47,346 nt of DNA, taken from the NCBI GenBank assembly GCA_035942255.1, contig DASZDG010000051.1:1-47346 (forward strand). The letters run 5' to 3'. This document shows positions 1 through 7,853 of this stretch, one piece after another. Source of the stretch: JALZEG01 sp035942255 (GTDB lineage: Bacteria > Actinomycetota > CADDZG01 > WHSQ01). Position 1 is the stretch's first letter; every line of letters begins with the position of its first letter. Made by a program: the position numbers and the translations under genes. The notes beneath the pieces are model-generated. The model did no database searches, was not told where the DNA came from, and saw nothing but the letters and a program-made list of their open reading frames with translations.

Positions 1-484
1 GGAGGCCTTGCAGATCGACCGGCAGCGTCACCATCGGGACGAGGGCCCCGCCGGTGGGCGGGGGCCACTCCTCCACGGCGCGGTCGTAGTAGAGCTCGAC
101 GCCGTTGCCGTCGGGGTCCGAGATGTAGAGGGCCTCGCTGACCGCGTGGTCGGCGGCCCCGATCGCTAGGCCCGCGTCGGCGAGGCGCGCCAGCGCGTCG
201 CCCAGCGTCGCCCGCGTCGGGAAGCGGATCGCGATGTGGAACAGGCCGGTGCTGCGGGGATCGGCGGCGCGCGTGACGCCGGTCGAGAGGAGCGTCAGGA
301 AAGGCTCTCCGCCGGGGGTCGCGAGCGCGGCGCGCTCCGGCGACTGCTCCGTCACCTCGAGGCCGACGACGTCCCGGTAGAAGCGCAGCGACGACTCGAC
401 GTCGCGGACGCGCAGGTCCACTCGCTCGATCCGCTGGATGAGGGTGCTCCTCACCAGCGATGCACGTTCGTCGACGACAGTCAT
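1..484 (-). CDS. catE: CatE-like catechol-2,3-dioxygenase / VOC family protein (3' end outside window)
   Basis: The 161 visible residues form the N-terminal half of a vicinal-oxygen-chelate (glyoxalase/extradiol dioxygenase) protein. The segment DHAVSEALY followed by SDPDGNGVELYYDR (about residues 112-135) closely matches what I remember of Bacillus CatE, and FHIAIR (83-87) is the usual strand before it. H83 and E130 sit at positions used as metal ligands in this fold. CatE proteins are about 285 residues with two such modules, so the second module lies beyond the window edge. The ATG start has a strong Shine-Dalgarno sequence (GGAGGGG, 4 bases before it). It is divergent from prs. The family call is firm; the substrate (a catechol) is inferred from similarity only. 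Confidence 0.8.
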   Translation of the reverse strand, partial: MTVVDERASLVRSTLIQRIERVDLRVRDVESSLRFYRDVVGLEVTEQSPERAALATPGGEPFLTLLSTGVTRAADPRSTGLFHIAIRFPTRATLGDALARLADAGLAIGAADHAVSEALYISDPDGNGVELYYDRAVEEWPPPTGGALVPMVTLPVDLQGL

Positions 485-597
485 CTGGCCCCTCCGGTGG
501 ATTCGCGGCTTCACAAGGTGGAACGAGCACACCCGCCGGGGAATTCCGGGCGCGCCGTCCGCTCCTGCGGTCCGGCCGAGGCCCGCCCCGCTACGGA

Positions 598-603
598 TAC
601 ACT
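598..603 (+). promoter_or_regulatory. Putative -10 box of prs (TACACT)
   Basis: TACACT fits the TANNNT consensus and ends 8 bases before the prs ATG, with no Shine-Dalgarno sequence in between. This implies a leaderless or nearly leaderless transcript. No convincing -35 was recognised. Confidence 0.45.
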
Positions 604-611
604 CGCTCCCC

Positions 612-1601
612 ATGCAGGTGTCGACCAAGAAGCGGCTGATACTCCTGTCCGGCGAGGCCAACCACACCCTCGCCGAGGAGATCGCGGACCACCTGGGGAT
701 GAAGCTCGGCGTGGTCGAGGCCGCGACGTTCGCGAACTCCGAGACCTACGCCCGCCTCGCCGAGTCCGTCCGGGGCGCCGACGCCTTCGTGATCCAGAGC
801 ATCTGCGAGCCCGTCGACCACTTCATCATGCAGCAGCTGATCCTGATCGACGCGCTGAAGAGGGCGTCCGCCAAGCGGATCACCGCGGTCTGCCCCCTGT
901 ACCCGTACTCGCGCCAGGACCGCAAGGCGCGGGGGCGCGAGCCGATCACCGCGAAGCTCATGGCCGACATCTACGAGGCCGCGGGCGTCGACCGGATGGT
1001 CTCGGTCGACCTGCACAGCGGCCAGATCCAGGGCTTCTTCGACGTCCCGTTCGACCACCTGACCGCGATGCCGGTGCTCGCCGGGTACTTCGAGAACCTC
1101 CTCGACGGCGACTTCGTCATCGTGTCGCCGGACCCCGGCGGGGTGCGCCTCGCCGACAAGTGGGTGCAGCACCTCGCGGAGGAGCACGACCTGCACGGGC
1201 AGGTCGCCTTCCTCCACAAGCGGCGGCGCAAGGACATGCGCAACGTGAGCGAGACGAAGACCGTGGTCGGCGAGGTCAAGGACAAGATCTGCGTCGTCGT
1301 GGACGACATGATCGACACCGCGGGGACGCTGGTGAACGGCTCGGACCTGCTCGTGGAGGCGGGGGCGACGAAGGTCTACGCAGCCGCGACCCACGGCATC
1401 CTCTCCGGCCCCGCCATCGACCGGATCAAGAACTCGCAGATCGAGCAGGTCGTCGTGACGAACACGCTCCCGCTGAGCTCCGACAAGCAGATCGACAAGA
1501 TCACTACGCTGTCGATCGCGCCGCTGGTCGCCGACACGATCCAGGCGGTGTTCGAGGAGGACTCGGTCTCGAACCTCTTCCACGGCAAGAACGAGCCCTA
1601 G
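612..1601 (+). CDS. prs: Ribose-phosphate pyrophosphokinase (PRPP synthase)
   Basis: Makes 5-phosphoribosyl-1-pyrophosphate from ribose 5-phosphate and ATP for nucleotide, His and Trp synthesis. The 329-residue product has the family landmarks in order: YSRQDRKARGREPITAK (ATP-binding region), DLHSGQIQGFFDVPFDHL (metal/ATP loop), SPDPGGVRLADKW, and the PRPP-binding signature VVVDDMIDTAGTL. Length fits the family (about 310-330). The ATG at 612 was chosen over an upstream in-frame ATG at 438, because homology begins only at KKRLILLSG and the upstream part reads through the divergent promoter region. The DPGG and DTAGT variants differ slightly from the commoner DVGG and DTGGT, suggesting a divergent class of Prs. 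It converges on the metallophosphatase gene with an 18-base gap. Confidence 0.93.
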   Translation: MQVSTKKRLILLSGEANHTLAEEIADHLGMKLGVVEAATFANSETYARLAESVRGADAFVIQSICEPVDHFIMQQLILIDALKRASAKRITAVCPLYPYSRQDRKARGREPITAKLMADIYEAAGVDRMVSVDLHSGQIQGFFDVPFDHLTAMPVLAGYFENLLDGDFVIVSPDPGGVRLADKWVQHLAEEHDLHGQVAFLHKRRRKDMRNVSETKTVVGEVKDKICVVVDDMIDTAGTLVNGSDLLVEAGATKVYAAATHGILSGPAIDRIKNSQIEQVVVTNTLPLSSDKQIDKITTLSIAPLVADTIQAVFEEDSVSNLFHGKNEP

Positions 1602-1619
1602 CGCCCGCGCCGGCGGTCG

Positions 1620-2555
1620 TCAGATGCCGTCGGTGCTGAACTTGTGGAAGACCTTGCCCTGGTCGGGGACGGCCTTCACGACTAGCTCGTCTGCCGTCGC
1701 GGTGACGTACAGGAAGTGGTGGCGCGCCTCACACTTCGCGCTGTACGGCTGATCGGTGCATCCGTAGAGCCCGGCCCCCCCGCCGCCCGTCACCACGTAG
1801 CGGATCCCGCGCAGTGGCTTCGTGACCGCGTAGATGTGGTCGTGGCCCTGCAGCACCAGGTCGACGCCGCGCTTGCGGAACAGGCGCGGGAGCTTGGGGC
1901 GGAAGCCGGGTTCGGAACCGTGGCCGGTCCCCGGCGAGTAGACCGGGTGGTGCATCGCGACGACGGTCCAGTCGTCATTGGCGCGGGCGCGCGTCGCGCG
2001 TCGCAGGAAGTCCATGTTCACGCTGTTCGAGTCGATCATCACGAAGCGCACGCCGCCGGTCCTCACGACGTAGTTGCGCTTCGGCATCCCGAACGCCGGG
2101 TCCTCGATCTCGGGACGTCCGTTGTCCGTTTGTGCGTCGTGGTTGCCGAGCACGGCGTGGAACCCGACGCCGTCGTCCGTGAGGCACTCGTACGGCCTGT
2201 AGAACGCGTCTCGGAAACGATCGGGGTGGCCGTCGGGGTAGACGTTGTCGCCCGTCGTGAACACGAGGTCGAAGCCGTGCTTCTCGCGCCACGAGCACAT
2301 GCGCTCGGCGACGTCGTGCTGGTCGGCTTCGCCCGTGCCGAAGTCGCCGATCACCGCGAACGAGAACGACTCCGGCTGCTCGGGCACCGACGACCCCGAC
2401 GGCACAACCGACGGCACCGTGCTCGACGTCTGAGCGGCGGCGGCCCCCTCGGCGCAACAGCCGTCGCCCGCGGTCGTGTCGGCCGACGCGCACGACGCCG
2501 CCGCGCCGCACACCAGCAGCAGGGCCGTCACCCGGCACCAGATCGATCTCCTCAC
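1620..2555 (-). CDS. Secreted calcineurin-like metallophosphatase (purple acid phosphatase/ACP5-like)
   Basis: A 311-residue exported phosphoesterase. All metal-site motifs are visible in order: GDFGTG, GDNVYPDGH, GNHD, AMHHPVYS and GHDHIY, which is the two-metal calcineurin/purple acid phosphatase set. The N-terminus has an arginine start, a hydrophobic stretch and cysteines at positions 16 and 22 that could serve as a lipobox (LLVC or AASC), so it is probably a lipoprotein or secreted. The GTG start at 2555 overlaps the pcm stop codon as GTGA and has GGAGGAG just before it; the longer upstream reading only shadows pcm. Substrate unknown. Expression is probably coupled to pcm. Confidence 0.82.
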   Translation of the reverse strand: MRRSIWCRVTALLLVCGAAASCASADTTAGDGCCAEGAAAAQTSSTVPSVVPSGSSVPEQPESFSFAVIGDFGTGEADQHDVAERMCSWREKHGFDLVFTTGDNVYPDGHPDRFRDAFYRPYECLTDDGVGFHAVLGNHDAQTDNGRPEIEDPAFGMPKRNYVVRTGGVRFVMIDSNSVNMDFLRRATRARANDDWTVVAMHHPVYSPGTGHGSEPGFRPKLPRLFRKRGVDLVLQGHDHIYAVTKPLRGIRYVVTGGGGAGLYGCTDQPYSAKCEARHHFLYVTATADELVVKAVPDQGKVFHKFSTDGI

Positions 2556-3202
2556 TGCTCCTCCTTCACGAGCGGCACGAAGCGTGCGGGCGCCACCAGC
2601 CGGACCGCCTCGAGTCCTTCGCCCCCCTTCTCGTAGAGCGTCACCTCGTCGCTCCCCCTCCTCTTGACGGGGATGACGAGGCGCCCGCCCTCGGCGAGCT
2701 GCCCCGCGAACGGGCGCGGCACCTCGGTGGCCGCCGCCGCGACGACGATGCCGTCGAACGGCGCCCGCTCGGGACATCCTTTCCAACCGTCACCGACGAA
2801 CACCTCGGCGTTTCCGATCCCGGCCGCGGCGAGATTCTCCCGGGCCCGCTCGGCGAGCGACTCCCAGCGGTCCATCGAGACGACCTCGGCACACAGCCGC
2901 GCGAGCAACGCCGTCTGGTACCCGTAGCCCGTGCCGACCTCCAGCACCCGGTCCCCCGGCCGCGGGTCGAGGGCTTCGATCATCCGGGCGATCAGCGAGG
3001 GCTGCGACGTGGTCTGACCCTCCGGGATCGGGACCGGGCGATCGCGGTAGACGTCGGCGGAGCCGGGTGGGACGAAGCCGGCGCGGTCGACCTCGGCGAA
3101 CGCGTCGGCGATCCGTCCGGATCCCAGCTCCCGCCGGACCAGGCGCGCCAGGGCCGGGTGGCCTCTAAGCACGGCGGGGCCCTGGCGGTACCATCGCCGC
3201 AT
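2552..3202 (-). CDS. pcm: Protein-L-isoaspartate O-methyltransferase
   Basis: SAM-dependent repair methyltransferase that acts on isoaspartyl residues in aged proteins. The 216-residue product shows IPEGQTTSQPSLIARMIEAL, the SAM-binding motif VLEVGTGYGYQTALLA, the second motif FDGIVVAAAATEVP and the strand LAEGGRLVIPV, all diagnostic of Pcm. The chosen ATG at 3202 shares the palindrome CATG with the ATG of the divergent WS/DGAT gene, leaving no space for a ribosome-binding site. A GTG at 3172 is the main alternative and would still keep the whole domain. The gene overlaps the metallophosphatase downstream by 4 bases. Family call firm, start uncertain. Confidence 0.88.
   Translation of the reverse strand: MRRWYRQGPAVLRGHPALARLVRRELGSGRIADAFAEVDRAGFVPPGSADVYRDRPVPIPEGQTTSQPSLIARMIEALDPRPGDRVLEVGTGYGYQTALLARLCAEVVSMDRWESLAERARENLAAAGIGNAEVFVGDGWKGCPERAPFDGIVVAAAATEVPRPFAGQLAEGGRLVIPVKRRGSDEVTLYEKGGEGLEAVRLVAPARFVPLVKEEQ
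3189..3194 (+). promoter_or_regulatory. Putative leaderless -10 box of the WS/DGAT gene (TACCAT)
   Basis: TACCAT matches TANNNT and is exactly 6 bases before the ATG at 3201. There is no Shine-Dalgarno sequence. It lies inside the first codons of the divergent pcm gene if pcm starts at 3202. Confidence 0.45.
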
Positions 3203-4586
3203 GTCGCAATTCGAGCGTCTCAGCGTTCTCGACGAGCTGTTCCTGCACCTCGAGGGCCCCGACACCCACATGCACGTCGGCGGGGCCGCGATCTTCGAGG
3301 GGCCCCCGCCGGACTACGAAGAGGTGCTCGACATGGTCCGGAGCCGGCTCCAGATGGTGCCGCGCTTCCGCCAGAAGCTCATGACGGTGCCGTTCGGGCT
3401 CGGGCGACCCGTCTGGGTGGACGACACGCACTTCAACCTCGAGTACCACGTGCGCCACACCGCCCTCCCTCATCCCGGCGACGACTCGAAGTTCCGCCGG
3501 CTCACTGCACGCATCATGTCGCAGCAGCTCGACCGCACAAAGCCGTTGTGGGAGATCTGGGTTGCCGAGGGCCTCACCAACGACCGCTTCGCGCTCATCT
3601 CGAAGACGCATCACTGCCTCGTCGACGGCGTCTCCGGCGCGGACATCATGTCGGTCATCCTGGACCTCGGCCCGGAGCCGCAGCAAGTGGAGCCCGAGCC
3701 GTGGCGCCCCGACCCCGAGCCGACCCCCGACCGGCTGCTCATGGACGCGCTGCGCGAGCGTCTCACCTCTCCGGCCGAGATCGTCCGCACGCTCCAGTCG
3801 AGCGTCATGGATCCGACGAAGGTGCCGAACCGCCTGCTCGAGAGCATCCGTGCGCTCGCCTCGTTCGTCGGCGGGAGCCTCGACTTCGCGCCGACGAGCT
3901 CGCTCAACCAGCCCATCGGCCCCCATCGCAGGTTCGAGACCGTGCTCGTCGACCTCGCGGAGATCAAGCGGATCAAGAACGCGCTCGGTGGGACGGTCAA
4001 CGACGTCGTGCTGGCAGCAGTGACGGGCGGGCTGCGGAGGCTGCTGAAGGCGCGCGGCGAGCGGATCGACGACCTGACGCTGCGCGCGATGGTGCCGGTC
4101 TCGGTGCGGGCCGAGGCCGACCGCGGCGCGCTCGGCAACCGCGTCGCGTCGATGTGGGCGCCGCTCCCGGTGTACGAGCCCGACGCGCGGCGGCGGCTCG
4201 AGACGATCACCGCGACGATGGGCGACCTGAAGCAGTCGGGGCAGGCCGTAGGCGCGCAGGTGCTCGCGAGCCTCGGCGAGTACGCGCCGCCGACGATCGT
4301 CGCCCAGGCGGCGCGGCTCGTCGCGCGGCAGCGCGCGTTCAACCTCGTCGTGACGAACGTGCCGGGGCCGCAGATCCCGCTCTACACGCTCGGCCGCGAG
4401 ATGAAGGAGGTCTACCCGGTCCTCCCGCTCGCCGACAACACGACGCTCGGCGTCGCACTGCTCTCGTACAACGGGACGATCGGGTTCGGGCTGCTGGGCG
4501 ACTACGACACGGCGCCGGACCTCGCGGTGCTGGCCGAGGGCATCGAGAAGGCGATAGCGGAGCTCTCGTCGGTCGCGTCCCTCTAG
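3201..4586 (+). CDS. Wax ester synthase / acyl-CoA:diacylglycerol acyltransferase (WS/DGAT)
   Basis: Transfers fatty acyl groups from acyl-CoA to fatty alcohols or diacylglycerol, making storage wax esters or triacylglycerol. The 461-residue protein has the active-site motif HHCLVDG (residues 137-143, HHxxxDG), a bacterial WS/DGAT N-terminus (LDELFLHLEGPDTHMHVGG) and the C-terminal NVPGP motif. Length fits the family. The start lacks a Shine-Dalgarno sequence and shares CATG with the pcm start. The stop codon TAG (4584-4586) is also the left edge of a MITE-like element; removing that element would still leave TAG, so the protein would be unchanged. Substrate preference cannot be read from the sequence. 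Confidence 0.9.
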   Translation: MSQFERLSVLDELFLHLEGPDTHMHVGGAAIFEGPPPDYEEVLDMVRSRLQMVPRFRQKLMTVPFGLGRPVWVDDTHFNLEYHVRHTALPHPGDDSKFRRLTARIMSQQLDRTKPLWEIWVAEGLTNDRFALISKTHHCLVDGVSGADIMSVILDLGPEPQQVEPEPWRPDPEPTPDRLLMDALRERLTSPAEIVRTLQSSVMDPTKVPNRLLESIRALASFVGGSLDFAPTSSLNQPIGPHRRFETVLVDLAEIKRIKNALGGTVNDVVLAAVTGGLRRLLKARGERIDDLTLRAMVPVSVRAEADRGALGNRVASMWAPLPVYEPDARRRLETITATMGDLKQSGQAVGAQVLASLGEYAPPTIVAQAARLVARQRAFNLVVTNVPGPQIPLYTLGREMKEVYPVLPLADNTTLGVALLSYNGTIGFGLLGDYDTAPDLAVLAEGIEKAIAELSSVASL

Positions 4587-4747
4587 TGTCCCGAGTCATT
4601 AATCCGTCGCATTCGCGCGATCCTGCCTCGCCGATGGCGGCGTTGCTCGTCGCGACCGTACTCCCCGGTACGCTCGACTCCTCGCGCCTTGCCCTCGGTG
4701 GTCAGGATCGCTCTCGGTGCGGGCGCACCAACGACTCGGGACACTAG
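4583..4747. mobile_element. MITE-like 165-bp palindromic element with 15-bp terminal inverted repeats
   Basis: CTAGTGTCCCGAGTC at 4583-4597 is perfectly inverted as GACTCGGGACACTAG at 4733-4747. Two more inverted pairs nest inside on nearly the same centre: GCGATCCTG (4617-4625) with CAGGATCGC (4703-4711), and CGTAC (4657-4661) with GTACG (4668-4672). The element has no coding capacity and is bounded by TA or CTAG on each side, consistent with target duplication by an IS630/Tc1-like (TA) or IS5-like (CTAG) transposase supplied in trans. It sits between the convergent stops of the WS/DGAT gene and eda. Only one copy was seen in this window. Confidence 0.7.
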
Positions 4748-4757
4748 GGGCCGCGGG

Positions 4758-5420
4758 TCAGTCCTCTTTCTCAGTGAGGTACAGGTCGAGGCGGCGGCAG
4801 ACCTCGATCGCGCGGCGCTCCATCTCGTCGTAGCGGCCGTCCGCCATCAGCTCGGCCTCGAAGACGGCACCGGCGAAGCCCACCAGCTCGGCCCCCGCGT
4901 CGAGGTAGCCCAGGTAGTTCTCCGCCGTGAGCCCTCCGGTCACGAGGATCGGCGTCCCGTCGAGGGGGCCGAGGACGTCGGCGATGTAGTCGGGGCCCCC
5001 GAGGCTCTCGCCGGGGAACACCTTCACCCAGTCGGCTCCGGCCTCCCGCGCGGCGAAGATCTCAGTCGGCGTCGACGCGCCCATCGCGACCGGCAGGCCC
5101 AGCCCGTGCGCGGCCTCGACGACGTCCGGGACGACGACCGGCGTGACGACGAACTCCGCGCCGGCGTCATACGCCTCCTTGACCTGGTCGGCGCGAACGA
5201 TCGTCCCCGCACCGACGATCGCGTCGACGCGCCCGGCGACCTCCGCGAGGGCCTCGGTCGCGCCCGGGCTGTTCATCGTCACCTCGACGGCCTCGAAGCC
5301 ACCGCGCACCGCGGCGCCGATGCCCTCGACCGCATGCTCCGGCGCGCGCGTTCGGAAGATCGCGATCGCCGTCGCGTCGCGCAGTCGCCGGGCGCGCTCT
5401 TCCAGCAGCTTCGAGCTCAT
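4758..5420 (-). CDS. eda: KDPG / 4-hydroxy-2-oxoglutarate aldolase
   Basis: Class I aldolase that splits 2-keto-3-deoxy-6-phosphogluconate into pyruvate and glyceraldehyde 3-phosphate (Entner-Doudoroff pathway), or a related 2-keto acid. The 220-residue protein has EVTM with E46, GAGTI (71-75), the Schiff-base lysine K133 in WVKVFPG, and the phosphate-binding TGGL. Length is typical. It follows sbcC by 9 bases and may be read from that operon, but TAACCT ends exactly 6 bases before its ATG and no Shine-Dalgarno sequence is present, so it probably also has its own leaderless promoter. No other Entner-Doudoroff gene is nearby, so its pathway role is inferred. Confidence 0.9.
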   Translation of the reverse strand: MSSKLLEERARRLRDATAIAIFRTRAPEHAVEGIGAAVRGGFEAVEVTMNSPGATEALAEVAGRVDAIVGAGTIVRADQVKEAYDAGAEFVVTPVVVPDVVEAAHGLGLPVAMGASTPTEIFAAREAGADWVKVFPGESLGGPDYIADVLGPLDGTPILVTGGLTAENYLGYLDAGAELVGFAGAVFEAELMADGRYDEMERRAIEVCRRLDLYLTEKED

Positions 5421-5426
5421 TACGGC

Positions 5427-5432
5427 AGGTTA
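5427..5432 (-). promoter_or_regulatory. Putative leaderless -10 box of eda (TAACCT)
   Basis: On the minus strand TAACCT (TANNNT) lies 6 bases before the eda ATG and includes the sbcC stop codon TAA. It suggests an internal promoter at the end of the nurA-herA-sbcDC operon. Confidence 0.45.
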
Positions 5433-7853
5433 ACCGAGCGTCGAACCTACGATCACCGACGTCATGCCGTCGGCGTCCTTGTCGAGCACGACCTTGTCGG
5501 TCACGCGGTTACGCAGCGCCTCGACGTGCGACACCAACCCGATCAGCCGGTCCTCCGTCACGATGTGCTCGATCCCCTCGAGCGCGCTGTCGAGGGCCTC
5601 GGGGTCGAGCGAGCCGAACCCCTCGTCGAGGAAGAAGCACTGCAGTCTGCCACCGTGGCGGGTGACGGCCTCCGCCAGCGCGAGCGACAGCGCGAGCGAC
5701 GCGAGGAACGTCTCGCCGCCCGACAGCGTGTCGACCGTCCGCTCCTTGTCGGCGTCGAGCTCGTCGACGACGTTGAACTCGCCACGGTCGTCGAACCGGT
5801 AGCGCCGCGTCATCTCGCGCAGCCGCTGCGAGCCGATCTCCGAGAGCAGCCGCCGCTTCTCCTCCAGCATGTACTTGATGAAGTTCTTGTCGGTCATGTC
5901 GTCCGCGAGCTGCACGTAGAGCCCGAGCGTCGTCTTCAACTGCTTCTCCTGCTCGTCGAGCGCGGCCGACTCCGCGACCATCGCCCGCAGCGTCTTCTCG
6001 TCGCCCTCGGCTTCGGCCGCGGAGCGGATCGCCTCGCGTACGGCGGCCTCGACGGCCTTGCCGGCCGGCAGGTCGAGCGACTCCCGCAGGTCGATCAGAG
6101 CGGCGCTAGCCCGCCCCTCGGCCTCGCGTGCGGCCTCGGCTTCGCCGTCCGCTTTCTCGACCGCGGCCCCCGCGGCAGCCCGCAGCGTCGCCGCCTCGTC
6201 CACGAGCTCCGCCACCGGCGCGTCGTGACGGGGGGGCGGCAACGCCAGGACCCCGGCGACGTGGCTGAGCTGGGCGACGACCCGCGTCGCGGCCTTGGCG
6301 ATCTTCTCCTTCGCATCGCTCCACGAGGCCAGCTCGACCCGCGCCCGCTCGACCTCGCCCGCCGCGTCCGAGGCGGCCTCCCGTGCGGCGCTCAGCGTCG
6401 CCAGCCGTCGCTCGACCTCCGCCACGGGATCCGCGACGTCGCCGAGCAGGGTCGCGACCGACGCCCGGCTCGCGGCGAGGTTCGCCTCCTCGTCGGCCAG
6501 CCGCCGGTGCGCTGCCGTCACCTCACCCTCGGCCTTCGTCGCGGCGGTCGCGGCGGAGCGCGTCGCCTTTACCGCCTTCTCGTGCGTCTTCTGCGCGTCC
6601 TTCTCGGCCTTACCGACCGCGGCGAGCTCCGACGGCCGCCGCCCCTTCGGGAGCTTGGACACCGGCTGCTCGCAGACCGGGCACGGCTCGCCGACGGCAA
6701 GGGCGTCGCGCAGCACGTGCGCCTGATGCGCTCGCTCTATCTCCGCCCGCTCGCCTCGGATCTTCTCGAGGCTCTCGAGCGCCTGCAGCTCGAACGCCTC
6801 CGCCTCCGCGAGCAGCGCCGCCGCCTCGTCCAGCTCCTTCTCCGCGACCGCCACGGCCGCGGTGAGCTTCTCGATGACCGCCTGCCCGCGTGCGAGCGTC
6901 TGCGCGTTCACCCGCGCCTCGACGAGCACCGGGTACGTCCCCAGCTGCTCTTCGAGAGCGGCGACGCGTTCGGTCGCGGCGTCGCGAGCCGCGCTCGCGG
7001 CCTCGACCGCCGCGGCCGCGGCCGCCAGCGGCTCGGCGATCTCCGTCTCGCTCGCGACGAGCTCCTCGAGCTGCTCCGGTGCGGGGGCCGCGGCGAGCGC
7101 GTCGCGCGCCGTCTTCAGGGCAGCGTCGGCGCGCGCCAGCGCGTCGGCCGACCGCTCGGCCTCGTCCAGCAGCTTGCGCTCGGCCGGGGCGGCCTTCTCG
7201 AGCATCGCCACGCGCCGCGTGCACGAGGCGTGCGCGGCCACGGCGGCCTCGAGCCTCTCGGCGACGTCGTCCGGGATGTGGGACCGCTTGCCTTCGACGC
7301 GCTTCAGCTCACCCTCGAGCTCGTTGCGCCGCGCCTTCGCCTCCTCGCGCAGCGCGTCGATCTGATCCAGACGGAAGACGCCCTTGAGGATCTGCGAGCG
7401 TGTCGTCGGTGACGCCTCGAGGAACTCGGCGAACCTGCCCTGGGCCAGGAGGACCGACGAGCAGAACGCGTCGAAGTCGAGCCCGAGCAGCTCGATGATC
7501 TTGTCCGTGACCTTGCCCTCGCCGATCACGCGGTCGCCCGAGGAACCGTCGATCAGCACGTGTTCGCCCGGGCCGCTGCGCCGCAGGCTGCGCGTGATCT
7601 CGTACTCGTGGCCCTCGACCTCGAACACGAAGCGCACGTGCGCCGAGTCCGAGCGGGAGCAGATCAGCTTCTTCACGTTGCGCCTGATCCGCGGGGTCGC
7701 GCCGTAGAGCGAGTACGAGATCGCGTCGAGGATCGACGACTTGCCCGCGCCGGTCGGGCCGACGATCGCGAACAGTCGCCGCCCTGCGAACGACAGCTCG
7801 GTCTCGGCGTAGTGCGACCGGAACCCCTTGATCGTGAGCGACACCGGCTTCAC
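5430..7853 (-). CDS. sbcC: SbcC/Rad50-type SMC ATPase, DNA repair exonuclease subunit
   Basis: ATPase half of the SbcCD (Rad50-Mre11) complex, which tethers and processes DNA ends and hairpins. The 807-residue protein has an N-terminal ABC half with Walker A GPTGAGKSS, long Ala/Glu-rich coiled-coil arms, a zinc hook CPVC near residue 391, and a C-terminal half with the signature LSGGETFLASLALSLALAEAV and Walker B CFFLDEGFGSLD. It is shorter than E. coli SbcC (about 1050), so the arms are shorter. The GTG start at 7853 overlaps the sbcD stop as GTGA; the longer upstream ATG reading only shadows sbcD. Fourth gene of the nurA-herA-sbcD-sbcC operon. Confidence 0.93.
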   Translation of the reverse strand: MKPVSLTIKGFRSHYAETELSFAGRRLFAIVGPTGAGKSSILDAISYSLYGATPRIRRNVKKLICSRSDSAHVRFVFEVEGHEYEITRSLRRSGPGEHVLIDGSSGDRVIGEGKVTDKIIELLGLDFDAFCSSVLLAQGRFAEFLEASPTTRSQILKGVFRLDQIDALREEAKARRNELEGELKRVEGKRSHIPDDVAERLEAAVAAHASCTRRVAMLEKAAPAERKLLDEAERSADALARADAALKTARDALAAAPAPEQLEELVASETEIAEPLAAAAAAVEAASAARDAATERVAALEEQLGTYPVLVEARVNAQTLARGQAVIEKLTAAVAVAEKELDEAAALLAEAEAFELQALESLEKIRGERAEIERAHQAHVLRDALAVGEPCPVCEQPVSKLPKGRRPSELAAVGKAEKDAQKTHEKAVKATRSAATAATKAEGEVTAAHRRLADEEANLAASRASVATLLGDVADPVAEVERRLATLSAAREAASDAAGEVERARVELASWSDAKEKIAKAATRVVAQLSHVAGVLALPPPRHDAPVAELVDEAATLRAAAGAAVEKADGEAEAAREAEGRASAALIDLRESLDLPAGKAVEAAVREAIRSAAEAEGDEKTLRAMVAESAALDEQEKQLKTTLGLYVQLADDMTDKNFIKYMLEEKRRLLSEIGSQRLREMTRRYRFDDRGEFNVVDELDADKERTVDTLSGGETFLASLALSLALAEAVTRHGGRLQCFFLDEGFGSLDPEALDSALEGIEHIVTEDRLIGLVSHVEALRNRVTDKVVLDKDADGMTSVIVGSTLG

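Noticed and set aside
3158..4747. Extended frame that runs through the WS/DGAT gene and into the palindromic element
   Set aside because: It is a shifted frame of the WS/DGAT gene without motifs; the element itself has no coding capacity.
4689..7412. A 907-codon open frame on the plus strand opposite sbcC
   Set aside because: It is an antisense shadow of a high-GC gene: Arg/Leu/Asp-rich with no motif, while the minus-strand frame has Walker A, zinc hook and signature motifs.
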